Shown here: positions 8,176-17,820 of the stretch, in pieces
Position numbering within the stretch: the stretch's first letter is position 1
Layout of the letters: each line of letters starts with the position of its first letter
Assembly (NCBI GenBank): GCA_016715105.1
Contig: JADKBO010000021.1
Location: 62,001-126,000, forward strand
Direction: 5' to 3'
Length of the DNA: 64,000 bases
DNA from: Saprospiraceae bacterium
GTDB taxonomy: Bacteria > Bacteroidota > Bacteroidia > Chitinophagales > Saprospiraceae
The notes under the pieces: generated by a model
The model's database searches: none
Seen by the model: only the letters and a program-made list of their open reading frames with translations
Told to the model about the DNA's origin: nothing
Translations under genes and position numbers: made by a program

Positions 8176-8538
8176 TTATTTTTTGAGTTGTTTTTTAATC
8201 TCTTCCAAATCGCTCAATGACAAGTCTTCTTCTTTTACAAGAAAGGAAACTAAGTCATTGACAGAACCTTCAAAATATTCACTCACCAATTTACGAATAG
8301 AAAATTTTGAATATTGACTTTTTTCAACAATCGGAAAATACTCATGAGTACGACCATAAGTATTGTGGTCTAGAAATCCTTTGGTCTCCAATATTCGCGT
8401 GATACTAGAAACAGTAGAGTGTGGTGGCTTTGGCTCTTCCATCTGTTCGATGATGGAGCTTACTGTAGAAGGTCCGTAGGTCCAAAAGTAATGCATTACT
8501 TCTTCCTCGGCCTTGGTCAATCTTTGAATGTTTGACAT
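8176..8538 (-). CDS. BlaI/MecI/CopY-family repressor
   Basis: A 120-residue winged-helix repressor. LTKAEEEVMHYFWTYGPSTV and the recognition helix PHSTVSSITRILETKGFL are typical of BlaI, with a C-terminal dimerisation helix (FSIRKLVSEYF). A longer frame runs to 8565, but the ATG at 8538 gives the usual MSNIQRLTKAEEE start and sits inside a TTGTACAA palindrome, fitting autoregulation. The M56 peptidase follows within 4 nt. The family is normally inactivated by its M56 partner. What this pair senses is not visible. Confidence 0.88.
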   Translation of the reverse strand: MSNIQRLTKAEEEVMHYFWTYGPSTVSSIIEQMEEPKPPHSTVSSITRILETKGFLDHNTYGRTHEYFPIVEKSQYSKFSIRKLVSEYFEGSVNDLVSFLVKEEDLSLSDLEEIKKQLKK

Positions 8539-8590
8539 TGTACAACGTTTTGATGTTACAAACATAAAACTAATTTTTCAGTTGTACAAC
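8538..8590 (-). promoter_or_regulatory. BlaI-type promoter and paired operators
   Basis: Two palindromes are present: GTTGTACAAC at 8581-8590 (perfect) and TTGTACAA at 8538-8545, which overlaps the repressor start. On the minus strand the -33 TTG (8587-8589) lies inside the first palindrome, and after 20 nt comes TATGTTTG (8559-8566). Binding at both sites would block the promoter and the start region. BlaI-type operators commonly contain TACA/TGTA half-sites. Confidence 0.65.
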
Positions 8591-8703
8591 TTATTTTTAC
8601 GTTATATGGCTAAATTTTTAATTAAGGTGTTATTCCTACTGAATATATTGATTGATTATCAACGTTTTAATTGAATAATAAAATAAATTAAAGCAATATT
8701 CAA

Positions 8704-8792
8704 TGGAAATATATTTATAAATTAAATAGATATTTCCACGAAATAAAAATTATTTGGTGGAAATATCTCCTTTAAATGCTTACATATTTCCA
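8704..8792. repeat. Four-armed palindromic repeat (REP-like) beside the RAYT gene
   Basis: The 9-mer TGGAAATAT/ATATTTCCA occurs four times in alternating orientation: 8704-8712, 8730-8738, 8758-8766 and 8784-8792, at 26-28 nt spacing. The outer pair extends to CAATGGAAATAT with its complement and the inner pair to about 16 bp with one mismatch. It lies just past the 3' end of the transposase gene, the place where REP palindromes are often found. The rest of 8591-8822 shows nothing else. Confidence 0.6.
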
Positions 8793-8822
8793 TTGATTTA
8801 ATGATAATCGCCAATTTCCTGA

Positions 8823-9050
8823 TTATTTATATTTTGAATAAAATGAATCTGATTCCCATTTTTCTGGATTGTTACTGATGTACAATGATATGTTTTGATA
8901 TGCAATTTGATCACGAATGATAATTTCATAATAATTGCGTTGCCATACATCCTGTATTTTTGTGTTTGATCGAAACCATTTTGTAACACCAATTTTAAAA
9001 CCACGGACGACAGACCCCACCGTCTGTGACGGTGACCGTAGGGGCGAATG

Positions 9051-9053
<3 letters not shown>
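8823..9053 (-). pseudogene. REP-associated tyrosine transposase (RAYT, Y1_Tnp), C-terminal part
   Basis: Reading SPSQTVGSVVRGFKIGVTKW, then the WQRNYYEIIIRD motif that carries the family Tyr, then YISNNPEKW, this is the C-terminal end of a TnpA_REP protein. The start is missing: the frame runs into G-rich sequence at about 9050. The matching N-terminal part lies at 10805-11128 on the same strand, and together they would make a normal RAYT of about 200 residues. The gene is therefore interrupted by the 1.74-kb G/T tract rather than truncated. RAYTs are single-strand nucleases that act on REP hairpins. Confidence 0.75.
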
Positions 9054-10790
<1,737 letters not shown>

Positions 10791-10804
10791 AGACTTAAGG
10801 GGCT

Positions 10805-11128
10805 TTAGTCGCCCCTACGATATTCGGGTTTGGGATATCTGGGGTTCGTTATTGTCTTTATAAATTCTACAATTCCATGCACATGGTTGGGCATGATGAC
10901 ATGATTATGTAAAATGACTTTCGGATAATGATCGGGAATAGCCAACCAACATTCATCGACAAATTTACCTGCCTCATTCAAATGCATTATACCATTTGTA
11001 ATTTTTCCAAATAAAAGGGCCCTACCCTGGGTACGTATTGTGACAAAATAAAATCCTGATTGTGCATAATCAAATCCTTTCAATCGAATGGATACACGAT
11101 GGTGAATGGCCGGGTTATAATTTTTCAT
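10805..11128 (-). pseudogene. REP-associated tyrosine transposase (RAYT), N-terminal part
   Basis: MKNYNPAIHHRVSIRLKGFD, GFYFVTIRTQGRALLFGKI and VIMPNHVHGIVEF are the N-terminal hallmarks of Y1_Tnp RAYTs. HVH is the metal-binding HUH motif. The ATG at 11128 fits the family start. The frame ends 10-20 codons into the inter-domain linker, with RRGD encoded by the CGTAGGGGCGAC inverted-repeat arm, and the G/T tract follows. The C-terminal part resumes at 8823-9053. Confidence 0.8.
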
Positions 11129-11222
11129 TAGTAAAATTTTCGAACGGGAATTCTAATTAATATTATTACAAAATTAAATTATTCCAGCAAATAATACACC
11201 TGAAGAATATTTAAATTTCTTT

Positions 11223-12209
11223 CTACTCAAAATTCCACTTCTTCACCCGCAACTGGTACCTAGCATCACTAAATTTCCACTTTGCAACATCTACCTCAGC
11301 CTCAATTTTTGTCTCCAGGTTTTGATCCATCAAATGCGGGAAGAAATTAATGCCTGTGCGGGCTTCTATAACATCAATGGTAACGGCAAAGTCTTGGAGT
11401 GGTATATCGCTCACAACATGTGGAAGTAAAAAAGCAATGGCCTTTTTCTCAGGTCCATCGATGTCCAAAATAATTTTGAAAAATTCATTTGGAATGCCCA
11501 CACCTTTTTTGCTCATTTTGACACTTTGATCGAGTACTGGACCAGAAACAATGTAGACAGCATTGTTGTGATAAACCCAATCTCGGGTTTGTTCTTCCAG
11601 TTCACGCCAAATACCATTATTAAATGCTCTCAATTGGGGAGACATATTACTCATATAAAATGATTCTCGCATGGCTAATGTATCAAATGCCATATCTGCA
11701 GCTGGTGCTAAGTGGCCTTTTGTGTATCCAGATCCTTTGTAATCATAAAAGGTGGCAGATTGGCTTGGAATCAAGGGATCATCAAAAAAATAATCCGTGC
11801 GTGGTACATTGGGTTTGCGCAAAATTTCTTGCGTAAGTGGATATGCTACCCATTCCGCTTGTTCAAAAGCTTCAACATAGGAAAGGCTGTAATAGGTATG
11901 GTTGATGATGGTTCCACTAGTAGAAGACGGAAGCCAAGGCCTTGCTTCATCAAAAACTTGAGAACCAGCCTCCTGTTGTGGCTTTGTATTATTGGAATTT
12001 CTTGGATCATTTGAATCAATTTGCGGATTTACAGCACCTTCTGTGGTTTTGAGTATGATCTGTTTGCCTTCACCAGAACCAGTATACTGGATCAGGTAAT
12101 CCCAACCGAAATACAAAAGACCAATGAGTATGACTGCAAAAATAAATATGCGCACATTGACGCTTACGTCGCTGCTGTTGCTTTCATAATTTCTACGCAA
12201 TTTGGCCAT
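11223..12209 (-). CDS. DNA/RNA non-specific endonuclease (NucA/EndoG type), membrane-anchored
   Basis: A 328-residue protein. One N-terminal membrane helix (FIFAVILIGLLYFGWDYLI, about residues 22-40), a spacer to about 100, then the endonuclease domain. The catalytic motif, DRGH in most members, reads YTKGHLAPAAD here, so Lys replaces Arg while the essential His is kept. The Mg-binding Asn motif NMSPQLRAFNNGIW is intact. The family cleaves DNA and RNA without sequence preference. The anchor suggests activity in the periplasm, in nutrient or defence roles. Confidence 0.88.
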   Translation of the reverse strand: MAKLRRNYESNSSDVSVNVRIFIFAVILIGLLYFGWDYLIQYTGSGEGKQIILKTTEGAVNPQIDSNDPRNSNNTKPQQEAGSQVFDEARPWLPSSTSGTIINHTYYSLSYVEAFEQAEWVAYPLTQEILRKPNVPRTDYFFDDPLIPSQSATFYDYKGSGYTKGHLAPAADMAFDTLAMRESFYMSNMSPQLRAFNNGIWRELEEQTRDWVYHNNAVYIVSGPVLDQSVKMSKKGVGIPNEFFKIILDIDGPEKKAIAFLLPHVVSDIPLQDFAVTIDVIEARTGINFFPHLMDQNLETKIEAEVDVAKWKFSDARYQLRVKKWNFE

Positions 12210-12286
12210 CTTTTATATATTAGACCAGACAAAGAAATGAAAATTAAAGTATACCCCGAAGTTTCAGATGCTAGGTCACTGCATTT

Positions 12287-13186
12287 TTAGAATTTATCAA
12301 CCGTTTTATATGCCTCTATCAAAGCAATTTCTCCAGCTTTGCCTTCCTGGGCATTACCATGTTCCATACCCATTATACCACGATATCCCTTGTCATAAAT
12401 ATGTTTGAATATGGTCTTAAAATTGATTTCACCTGTTGTAGGTTCTTTTCTTCCGGGGTTATCCCCAATCTGAAAATAAGCAATTTCATCCCAACAAGCA
12501 TTGATGCTGTTGATCAGATTTCCTTCATTGCGTTGCATGTGATATATGTCATACAATATTTTGCAAGAAGGACTGTCAACGGCCTTGCAGATTTCAAAAG
12601 TCTGATCAGAATTTCTCAAAAACAAATCAGGTGTATCACTGAGCGGTTCCAGAACCATGATCAATCCACTTTTTTCCAAAATATCGGATCCCTTTCTCAG
12701 ACTATCCACCACATTGGCTGTTTGGATTCCAATAGGCGTAACACGGTTATAAAAACCAGGCACGACCGTTGCCCACTGAGCATTGACACGTTTTGCAGCT
12801 TCCACAGAGAGTTGACAGGTGGCAAGAAATTTATCTTGAAATTCTTGCTTTCCAGTCGTGAGTGAAGCCTTCCAATTATCACCTCCATCAATGACAAAAA
12901 CGCCCATTTTCATGCCCAATTTTGCAAGTGTATTTCCAATTTTTTCCTGATCTTGAATGGAACGCCCCAAAAGACCATTGTCTTCCAAGCCAGTAAATCC
13001 TTGATCTGCCATGAATTTTAATTGATCTACTAAATCTTCACCCGCATGATTTTTAAACATTCCAAAATGAGGTGCATAGTGGTGTTTGAAAGTATATGCT
13101 GATTTTGGGCTGCCAAAATCTGAAACAATGGATTTACTCAAAAGCAATCCACCCAGGCTAGATTGTACAAAATCTCTTCTTTTCAT
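12287..13186 (-). CDS. Sugar phosphate isomerase/epimerase-like TIM barrel, exported
   Basis: 299 residues. The N-terminal MKRRDFVQSSLGGLLLSKS is a twin-arginine-like signal. The rest is an AP-endonuclease-2/hydroxypyruvate-isomerase TIM barrel: GLEDNGL, VLEPLSDTPD, KILYDIYHMQRNEG (metal-binding Asp/His region) and GIMGMEHGNA (Glu/His). Family members isomerise sugars or keto-acids with a divalent metal, and exported Bacteroidota copies have no firm substrate. Divergent from the DUF1800 gene. Confidence 0.8.
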   Translation of the reverse strand: MKRRDFVQSSLGGLLLSKSIVSDFGSPKSAYTFKHHYAPHFGMFKNHAGEDLVDQLKFMADQGFTGLEDNGLLGRSIQDQEKIGNTLAKLGMKMGVFVIDGGDNWKASLTTGKQEFQDKFLATCQLSVEAAKRVNAQWATVVPGFYNRVTPIGIQTANVVDSLRKGSDILEKSGLIMVLEPLSDTPDLFLRNSDQTFEICKAVDSPSCKILYDIYHMQRNEGNLINSINACWDEIAYFQIGDNPGRKEPTTGEINFKTIFKHIYDKGYRGIMGMEHGNAQEGKAGEIALIEAYKTVDKF

Positions 13187-13285
13187 GTGCTTTAATTGAT
13201 TGAAGGGGTAATTTAGTAACTTATTAGAAAGTAAGATTAAACCTTTCCAAAATATTTAAATCTAAAAGCCATTCCTTTTCAGTAC

Positions 13286-14164
13286 ATGCTTCCAAAATAT
13301 CAAAAAATGAAAAGACGATCTTTTCTTAAATCCATTCAACCAAATGTCGCAACTCAAGCCATCAAAGTTGAAGCATTGAAAAATGGTTTTAGTCCATATA
13401 CAGGACCTTGGACAAAGCTTGAAACAGCCCATCTGTTGAGGCGGACATTGATGTCATTTGATATGGATTCGCTCCAGAAATTTACAAATGCTGGCTTATC
13501 TTCCACCATTGATACCCTGTTTTCGACAACTCCAATCTCTGATTTCCCACTAAACTTTGATTATGAAGAGGATGATGAAGTGCCCATTGGAGAAACATGG
13601 ATCAATGCTAAATATGATATTGGAAACGGTGTGCGAAACTACAGATACCAATCCATAAAAGCTTGGTTTACTGGTAGATCAATCAGTGGAGAAGAATCGA
13701 TAAGGCACAAATTGGTTTTGTTTTGGCACAATCATTTTGCTATTTCAGATATAAGAGATGGAAGATATTTGTGGAAGTACATCATGCTTTTACACGATAA
13801 TTTTGATGGAAATTTTAAAAAATTGGTGGAAGAAATAACCATTGACCCGTCGATGTTGAGGTTTCTGAATGGCAATCAAAACACTAAAAGAGCGCCAAAT
13901 GAAAATTATGCCAGGGAATTACTCGAATTATTTACGATTGGCAAAGGTGAACAAGTAGGTCCCGGAGATTATACCAATTATACCGAAGAGGATGTTTCTG
14001 CCATTGCCAAGGTTTTGACCGGTTGGAGAGATTACAACTATAGAAGTACATCCAATGAAGGTTTTGGGTCAAGATTCGTCCCAAACAATCATGATGTGAC
14101 TGACAAGTTACTCAGTCATCGATTTGACAAGGTAGTAATAAAGAACAACGAAGAGCAGCATTAA
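13286..14164 (+). CDS. DUF1800 protein, N-terminal piece (gene internally deleted)
   Basis: DUF1800 proteins are exported and paired with DUF1501. Visible family features: TKLETAHLLRRT, HKLVLFWHNHFA, NENYARELLELFTIG and VLTGWRDY. The likely start is the ATG at 13307 (MKRRSFLKS, Tat-like); 13286 is also possible. After DKLLSHRFDKVVIKNN the sequence jumps, in another frame, to ALKALLKSEHFY, which in intact homologues lies some 60 residues later. The missing stretch normally contains the conserved RKLYRWFVY-type segment. The break is therefore a deletion of roughly 180-200 nt plus a shift, not a simple indel. Confidence 0.8.
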   Translation: MLPKYQKMKRRSFLKSIQPNVATQAIKVEALKNGFSPYTGPWTKLETAHLLRRTLMSFDMDSLQKFTNAGLSSTIDTLFSTTPISDFPLNFDYEEDDEVPIGETWINAKYDIGNGVRNYRYQSIKAWFTGRSISGEESIRHKLVLFWHNHFAISDIRDGRYLWKYIMLLHDNFDGNFKKLVEEITIDPSMLRFLNGNQNTKRAPNENYARELLELFTIGKGEQVGPGDYTNYTEEDVSAIAKVLTGWRDYNYRSTSNEGFGSRFVPNNHDVTDKLLSHRFDKVVIKNNEEQH

Positions 14165-14169
14165 AGGCA

Positions 14170-14784
14170 TTGTTGAAAAGTGAGCATTTTTATTCCAGTA
14201 AAATACTGGGCGGAATGATCAAAAATCCACATGATTTCATGTCAAGCGTTGCCGTGCCAATGAAGTTTAGTTACAATCAGAGCCTTGCACAAAAATATAC
14301 CTATTTACAATCATGGGCTCGGTATCAAGCTCTACTCCAAATGGATTCATTTGAATTGCCATCCGTAGCAGGTTGGAAAGCTTATTATCAAACCCCATCT
14401 TTTTATCGAGGTTGGATCAATGCAGTCACACTACCGGCTCGTGTTCAATTCTCCACAGCTCTGTTGGTACGGGGCAATGTCACCGGCGGTATCAATCAAA
14501 GAATTGATGTCGTGGCCTTTCTCAAGACATTACCCAATCCAGGCAACATAGATAGTGTTATTACCACCCTCAACGATTTAATGTTTGCAAAACCCTTTAC
14601 TTCCAGTCAAATAACATCCATGAAAAAAACTTTTAATCCTGGAAAATCAGACGCTGACTGGGCAACGGAGTACCAAGCAATGATCAATGCACCCAATGAT
14701 GAGGCAGCCAGACGAAACATTGAAAACAAGTTTGCTTTATTATTGGCTTATATGACATATATGCCTGAATTTCAATTGATTTAA
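14170..14784 (+). CDS. DUF1800 protein, C-terminal piece
   Basis: Continues the DUF1800 gene from LKSEHFYSSKILGGMIKNPH through GWKAYYQTPSFYRGWIN to the usual end, YMTYMPEFQLI. The frame is open a few codons upstream (RRAALKALLKSEHF), which fits the family and shows that the ATG/TTG at 14170 is not a true start. Its stop lies 16 nt before the DUF1501 gene, as is usual for this pair. Confidence 0.8.
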   Translation: MLKSEHFYSSKILGGMIKNPHDFMSSVAVPMKFSYNQSLAQKYTYLQSWARYQALLQMDSFELPSVAGWKAYYQTPSFYRGWINAVTLPARVQFSTALLVRGNVTGGINQRIDVVAFLKTLPNPGNIDSVITTLNDLMFAKPFTSSQITSMKKTFNPGKSDADWATEYQAMINAPNDEAARRNIENKFALLLAYMTYMPEFQLI

Positions 14785-14800
14785 TCTCCAAACTTTAGTA

Positions 14801-16348
14801 ATGAAAAGACGTACATTTTTACAAACATCATCCATCGTCACGCTTCCATTCATGCTTAGGGGGATGGCAGTTACAACGGTTGGAAAGTCTTCATTGATGA
14901 ACCTCATCAGTCCAGAAAATGATAAAATATTGGTTTTGGTGCAAATGGTAGGTGGTAATGACGGACTCAACACTTTCATTCCTTTAGATAAATACGAGCA
15001 ATTGGTCAAAGTCAGAGGTGACATCCTTTTACCTGAAAGTAAGGTTCTAAAAGTGCGAAATGAAAATGCCTTTCACCGCAATCTTACGGGCTTCAAAGGT
15101 TTGTATGATGAAGGTAAAATGTCAATCATCCAAAGTGTTTCCTATCCCAATCAGAACAGATCACATTTCCGGTCAACTGATATTTGGACCAGCGCTTCAG
15201 ACAGTGATGATTTTGTAACTTCAGGTTGGTTGGGTAGATATTTTGATGTCAATCATTACCAATTTCCAGTAGGTTATCCCAATGCGCAGTACAAAGACCC
15301 ATTTGCCATCACGATGGGCAATGTGGTTTCTGAGACTTGCCAAGGAACGGTGTCCAATTTTAGCAGTACGCTAAATGATCCTTCAAAATTGATACAAATT
15401 TATGAAACTGAAGCATCAACCAGTCAAGACGGATATTATGGTGATGAACTTGAGTATTTAAAAAATTCGGTCAGGCAATCCAATGAATATTCAAAAACCA
15501 TAGCTGATGCCTTTGACAGCGGGCGAAATATGGCTAGCTATCCTGAAACCAATCTTGCAACACAACTGAAGAATACCGCGAGACTCATAAGTGGCGGATT
15601 GTCAACTAAAATATACGTGGTTTCACTTGGCGGTTTTGATACCCATGCCAATCAAACAAACGGCACTGATACATTAACAGGTGAACATGCTGATTTAATG
15701 CAAACACTTGGCGATGCAATAGCTGCTTTCCAAAACGACCTTAAAGCTTTGGGTGTAGAACAGAGAGTAATGGGAATGACTTTTTCAGAGTTTGGCAGAC
15801 GCATCAAAGCAAATAATAGTTTTGGTACTGATCATGGTACCGCTGCGCCTGTATTTGTATTCGGATCTTGTGCAAAAGGAGGCATTGTAGGCGAAAATCC
15901 AAATATCACAGACAATGTTACGGATGACGAAGGCGTCGCCATGCAGTATGACTTTAGATCTGTGTATGCATCTTTGCTAATTGATTGGTTTGGTGTACCC
16001 AGGTTGGAAGTAGAATCTATTCTATTTAAAGATTTTCAACACATTCCCATTGTAGAAGGATGTAGTTTGACCGATGTTGAACAAGAGGAATTGATTATAG
16101 AAGCAAAAATATTTCCAAATCCAGCACAAAATTCTGCAACACTTACATTCAAAAGTAATGGAGGTAGCGTGCATGTAGCAATCTACAATGTAATCGGATC
16201 ATTATTGAAAACGGTCATGGATAAAAAGGTAAGTGCAGGCAACCATGAAATGTCCATAGTGTTGAATGACTTGCCGGTTGGCAGTTATTTCGTCAGAATA
16301 GTAGAAGCAACTCGACAAAAAACCTTAAAATTGGTCATTACTAAGTAA
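14801..16348 (+). CDS. DUF1501 protein with T9SS sorting tail
   Basis: A 515-residue exported protein. MKRRTFLQTSSIVTLPFML is a Tat-like signal. The DUF1501 body (alkaline-phosphatase/sulfatase-like fold) has VQMVGGNDGLNTFIPL, SVSYPNQNRSHFRSTDIW, VVSLGGFDTHANQ, TFSEFGRRIKAN and GTDHGTAAPVFVFG. From about residue 435 a type A T9SS tail follows (IFPNPAQNSATLTF ... GSYFVRIVE ... LKLVITK), so the protein probably crosses the outer membrane. Paired with DUF1800 16 nt upstream. The activity of these pairs is not known. Confidence 0.92.
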   Translation: MKRRTFLQTSSIVTLPFMLRGMAVTTVGKSSLMNLISPENDKILVLVQMVGGNDGLNTFIPLDKYEQLVKVRGDILLPESKVLKVRNENAFHRNLTGFKGLYDEGKMSIIQSVSYPNQNRSHFRSTDIWTSASDSDDFVTSGWLGRYFDVNHYQFPVGYPNAQYKDPFAITMGNVVSETCQGTVSNFSSTLNDPSKLIQIYETEASTSQDGYYGDELEYLKNSVRQSNEYSKTIADAFDSGRNMASYPETNLATQLKNTARLISGGLSTKIYVVSLGGFDTHANQTNGTDTLTGEHADLMQTLGDAIAAFQNDLKALGVEQRVMGMTFSEFGRRIKANNSFGTDHGTAAPVFVFGSCAKGGIVGENPNITDNVTDDEGVAMQYDFRSVYASLLIDWFGVPRLEVESILFKDFQHIPIVEGCSLTDVEQEELIIEAKIFPNPAQNSATLTFKSNGGSVHVAIYNVIGSLLKTVMDKKVSAGNHEMSIVLNDLPVGSYFVRIVEATRQKTLKLVITK

Positions 16349-16350
16349 GC

Positions 16351-16713
16351 TTATTTTTTACTTTTCTTAGCCAATGGGTTGAAATCCAGGCACTTTTGTA
16401 ACCAAATTGCAAGATCTTTTTCTTTTTGCAAGCCACTTTCGGTCACGTAAACATAACCAATCATGGGTTTCCCAGTAAATTCCATTGGGGTCACATATCG
16501 TTGTTCTAATGCGTCTTCATAAGCTGACTCCCCTACCCTGCACATCAGCAAGCTTTCTCCACTTTGCTTATCAATATGTGTTCCTAAACACATTTTATCG
16601 TCTACCATAAAACAAACACCAGCAAACATTTTCTTTTCATAAAACTCGACTCCTTTTTCCAATAAAATAAGCCGAATGCGCTGGACAAATTCCTCACTAT
16701 AAGCCATAACCAA
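16351..16713 (-). CDS. TfoX N-terminal domain protein
   Basis: A 120-residue single-domain protein: AYSEEFVQRIRLILLEKGVE, EKKMFAGVCFMVDDKMCLG and MEFTGKPMIGYVYV match TfoX_N. In gammaproteobacteria TfoX/Sxy activates competence genes, but short Bacteroidota versions are uncharacterised and need not do this. Two ATGs are possible (16713 or 16707). Convergent with DUF1501, with only 2 nt between stops, and no terminator is visible. Confidence 0.85.
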   Translation of the reverse strand: MVMAYSEEFVQRIRLILLEKGVEFYEKKMFAGVCFMVDDKMCLGTHIDKQSGESLLMCRVGESAYEDALEQRYVTPMEFTGKPMIGYVYVTESGLQKEKDLAIWLQKCLDFNPLAKKSKK

Positions 16714-16769
16714 TTAAAATTAGATCGGCTAATTTAAAGAGAAAGGTGTAATAAAATTAAAACAGATAA

Positions 16770-17489
16770 TTATTTGTCCAACTTACTGAAAACTTCCTTG
16801 AGTAAAGGACTAGTTCTCTGGCCAACATCTTCTCTGATCCCAGCTTCTTTTACTTCAATCAAAGAAAACAATCCGTCCAAAGCCTTTTGGTTGACATGAT
16901 CATCCAATGCTGGATTGAGCTTTTTTATAAATGGAATTTTATTGTAAGCCTCTACCACAGAAGCCCAATACGTTCTTGCATTGACTTCATCCAAACTCGA
17001 TTGGATAACTGGAATAAAAGTATCATAAAGTGGTTGTCGGGAAGTTTTATTCAGATAGGTTGTTGCTGCATTTTTCTCACCAAAAAGAATGGAAGAAGCA
17101 TCTTTTACAGTCATTTGTTTGATGGCATCAACGAAAATAGGAGTTGCCTTCTTGGCAGCAATTTCAGCTGCTTGGTTCATTTTGGCAACCAACTTTTCTT
17201 CAACATCTCCAAAACCAGGAATTTTACTCACTTTGTTGATGACCGTCATTGCTTCGGCAGGAATGAGTATTTTATAAGGGCTGCCAAAATAGCCATTTTC
17301 TACTGCCAAAGTATTTACTGCTGCTTTGACACCTTCATTAAGCGCTTCTTTGAGACCAAGAGAAGTATTATCTTCCTTTACACCCATCACTTGATTTTTG
17401 GCTTTATTGAGCATATTACCCAATTGAGCATTTGCAGTAGTGAAACCAAAAGCCAAAAGCAGGAGTAAAAATATGTTGTGTTTTTTCAT
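16770..17489 (-). CDS. DUF4197 exported protein
   Basis: 239 residues with signal peptide MKKHNIFLLLLLAFGFTTANA. The mature part is helical with LKEALNEGVKAAVNTLAVENGYF, IPGFGDVEEKLVAKMNQAAE, KQMTVKDASSILFG and YWASVVEAYNKIPF, the DUF4197 pattern. The function is unknown, and the location is probably periplasmic. Single gene with 330 nt upstream that contains the repeat module of the next locus. Confidence 0.85.
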   Translation of the reverse strand: MKKHNIFLLLLLAFGFTTANAQLGNMLNKAKNQVMGVKEDNTSLGLKEALNEGVKAAVNTLAVENGYFGSPYKILIPAEAMTVINKVSKIPGFGDVEEKLVAKMNQAAEIAAKKATPIFVDAIKQMTVKDASSILFGEKNAATTYLNKTSRQPLYDTFIPVIQSSLDEVNARTYWASVVEAYNKIPFIKKLNPALDDHVNQKALDGLFSLIEVKEAGIREDVGQRTSPLLKEVFSKLDK

Positions 17490-17647
17490 TGTCTATGATT
17501 TACTTTGGAAACGAGCAAATCTAAGTAGAAGTTTCACAAACGATAGTTAAGCTTTATTTAATATCGGATGGAAAAGTGGCTTAAAAAAAAGTAACACATA
17601 ACATTTCCACCGATATTTTGGGCCAAAAATCGACGCTTTGAAATTGC

Positions 17648-17748
17648 TATAACTCGCCAAGTTGTGCGTTTTTTGTGCCAAGTTGGCGAGTTATAAAATC
17701 TATAATTCGCCATCTTATATGTTTTTTTATACAACTTGGCGAGCTATA
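17648..17748. repeat. Left copy of two-hairpin module flanking the AAA ATPase gene
   Basis: Two tandem stem-loops. Unit 1 (17648-17695) is TATAACTCGCCAAGTTG, 14 nt, then CAAGTTGGCGAGTTATA. Unit 2 (17701-17748) begins with a decayed arm (TATAATTCGCCATCTTA) and ends ACAACTTGGCGAGCTATA. The units are joined by AAATC. A matching module lies at 19292-19391 in the same orientation, so together they form direct repeats bracketing the ATPase gene. Confidence 0.85.
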
Positions 17749-17750
17749 AA

Positions 17751-17781
17751 TTGAAATTTTGATTGAACTTTATTAATTTTG
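17751..17781 (+). promoter_or_regulatory. Promoter for the repeat-flanked ATPase
   Basis: TTG at 17751-17753, a 20-nt spacer, and TAATTTTG at 17774-17781 fit the Bacteroidota consensus. The promoter lies immediately inside the left repeat module, so hairpin formation or protein binding at the repeat could affect it. Confidence 0.55.
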
Positions 17782-17820
17782 CTAGAAAATGAGGACAATA
17801 AAAGAATTTAAATCTTAACA

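Noticed and set aside
12359..12865. Plus-strand 168-codon ORF opposite the sugar isomerase
   Set aside because: Shadow frame; the minus-strand gene has clear family motifs over the whole stretch.
16887..17468. Plus-strand 193-codon ORF opposite the DUF4197 gene
   Set aside because: It is a shadow of a recognised gene with a signal peptide and family motifs, and shows no protein-like sequence itself.
17648..17748. Possible CRISPR array from repeated TATAACTCGCC units
   Set aside because: Units alternate in orientation, form hairpins, have T-rich loops rather than unique spacers, and no cas gene is near.
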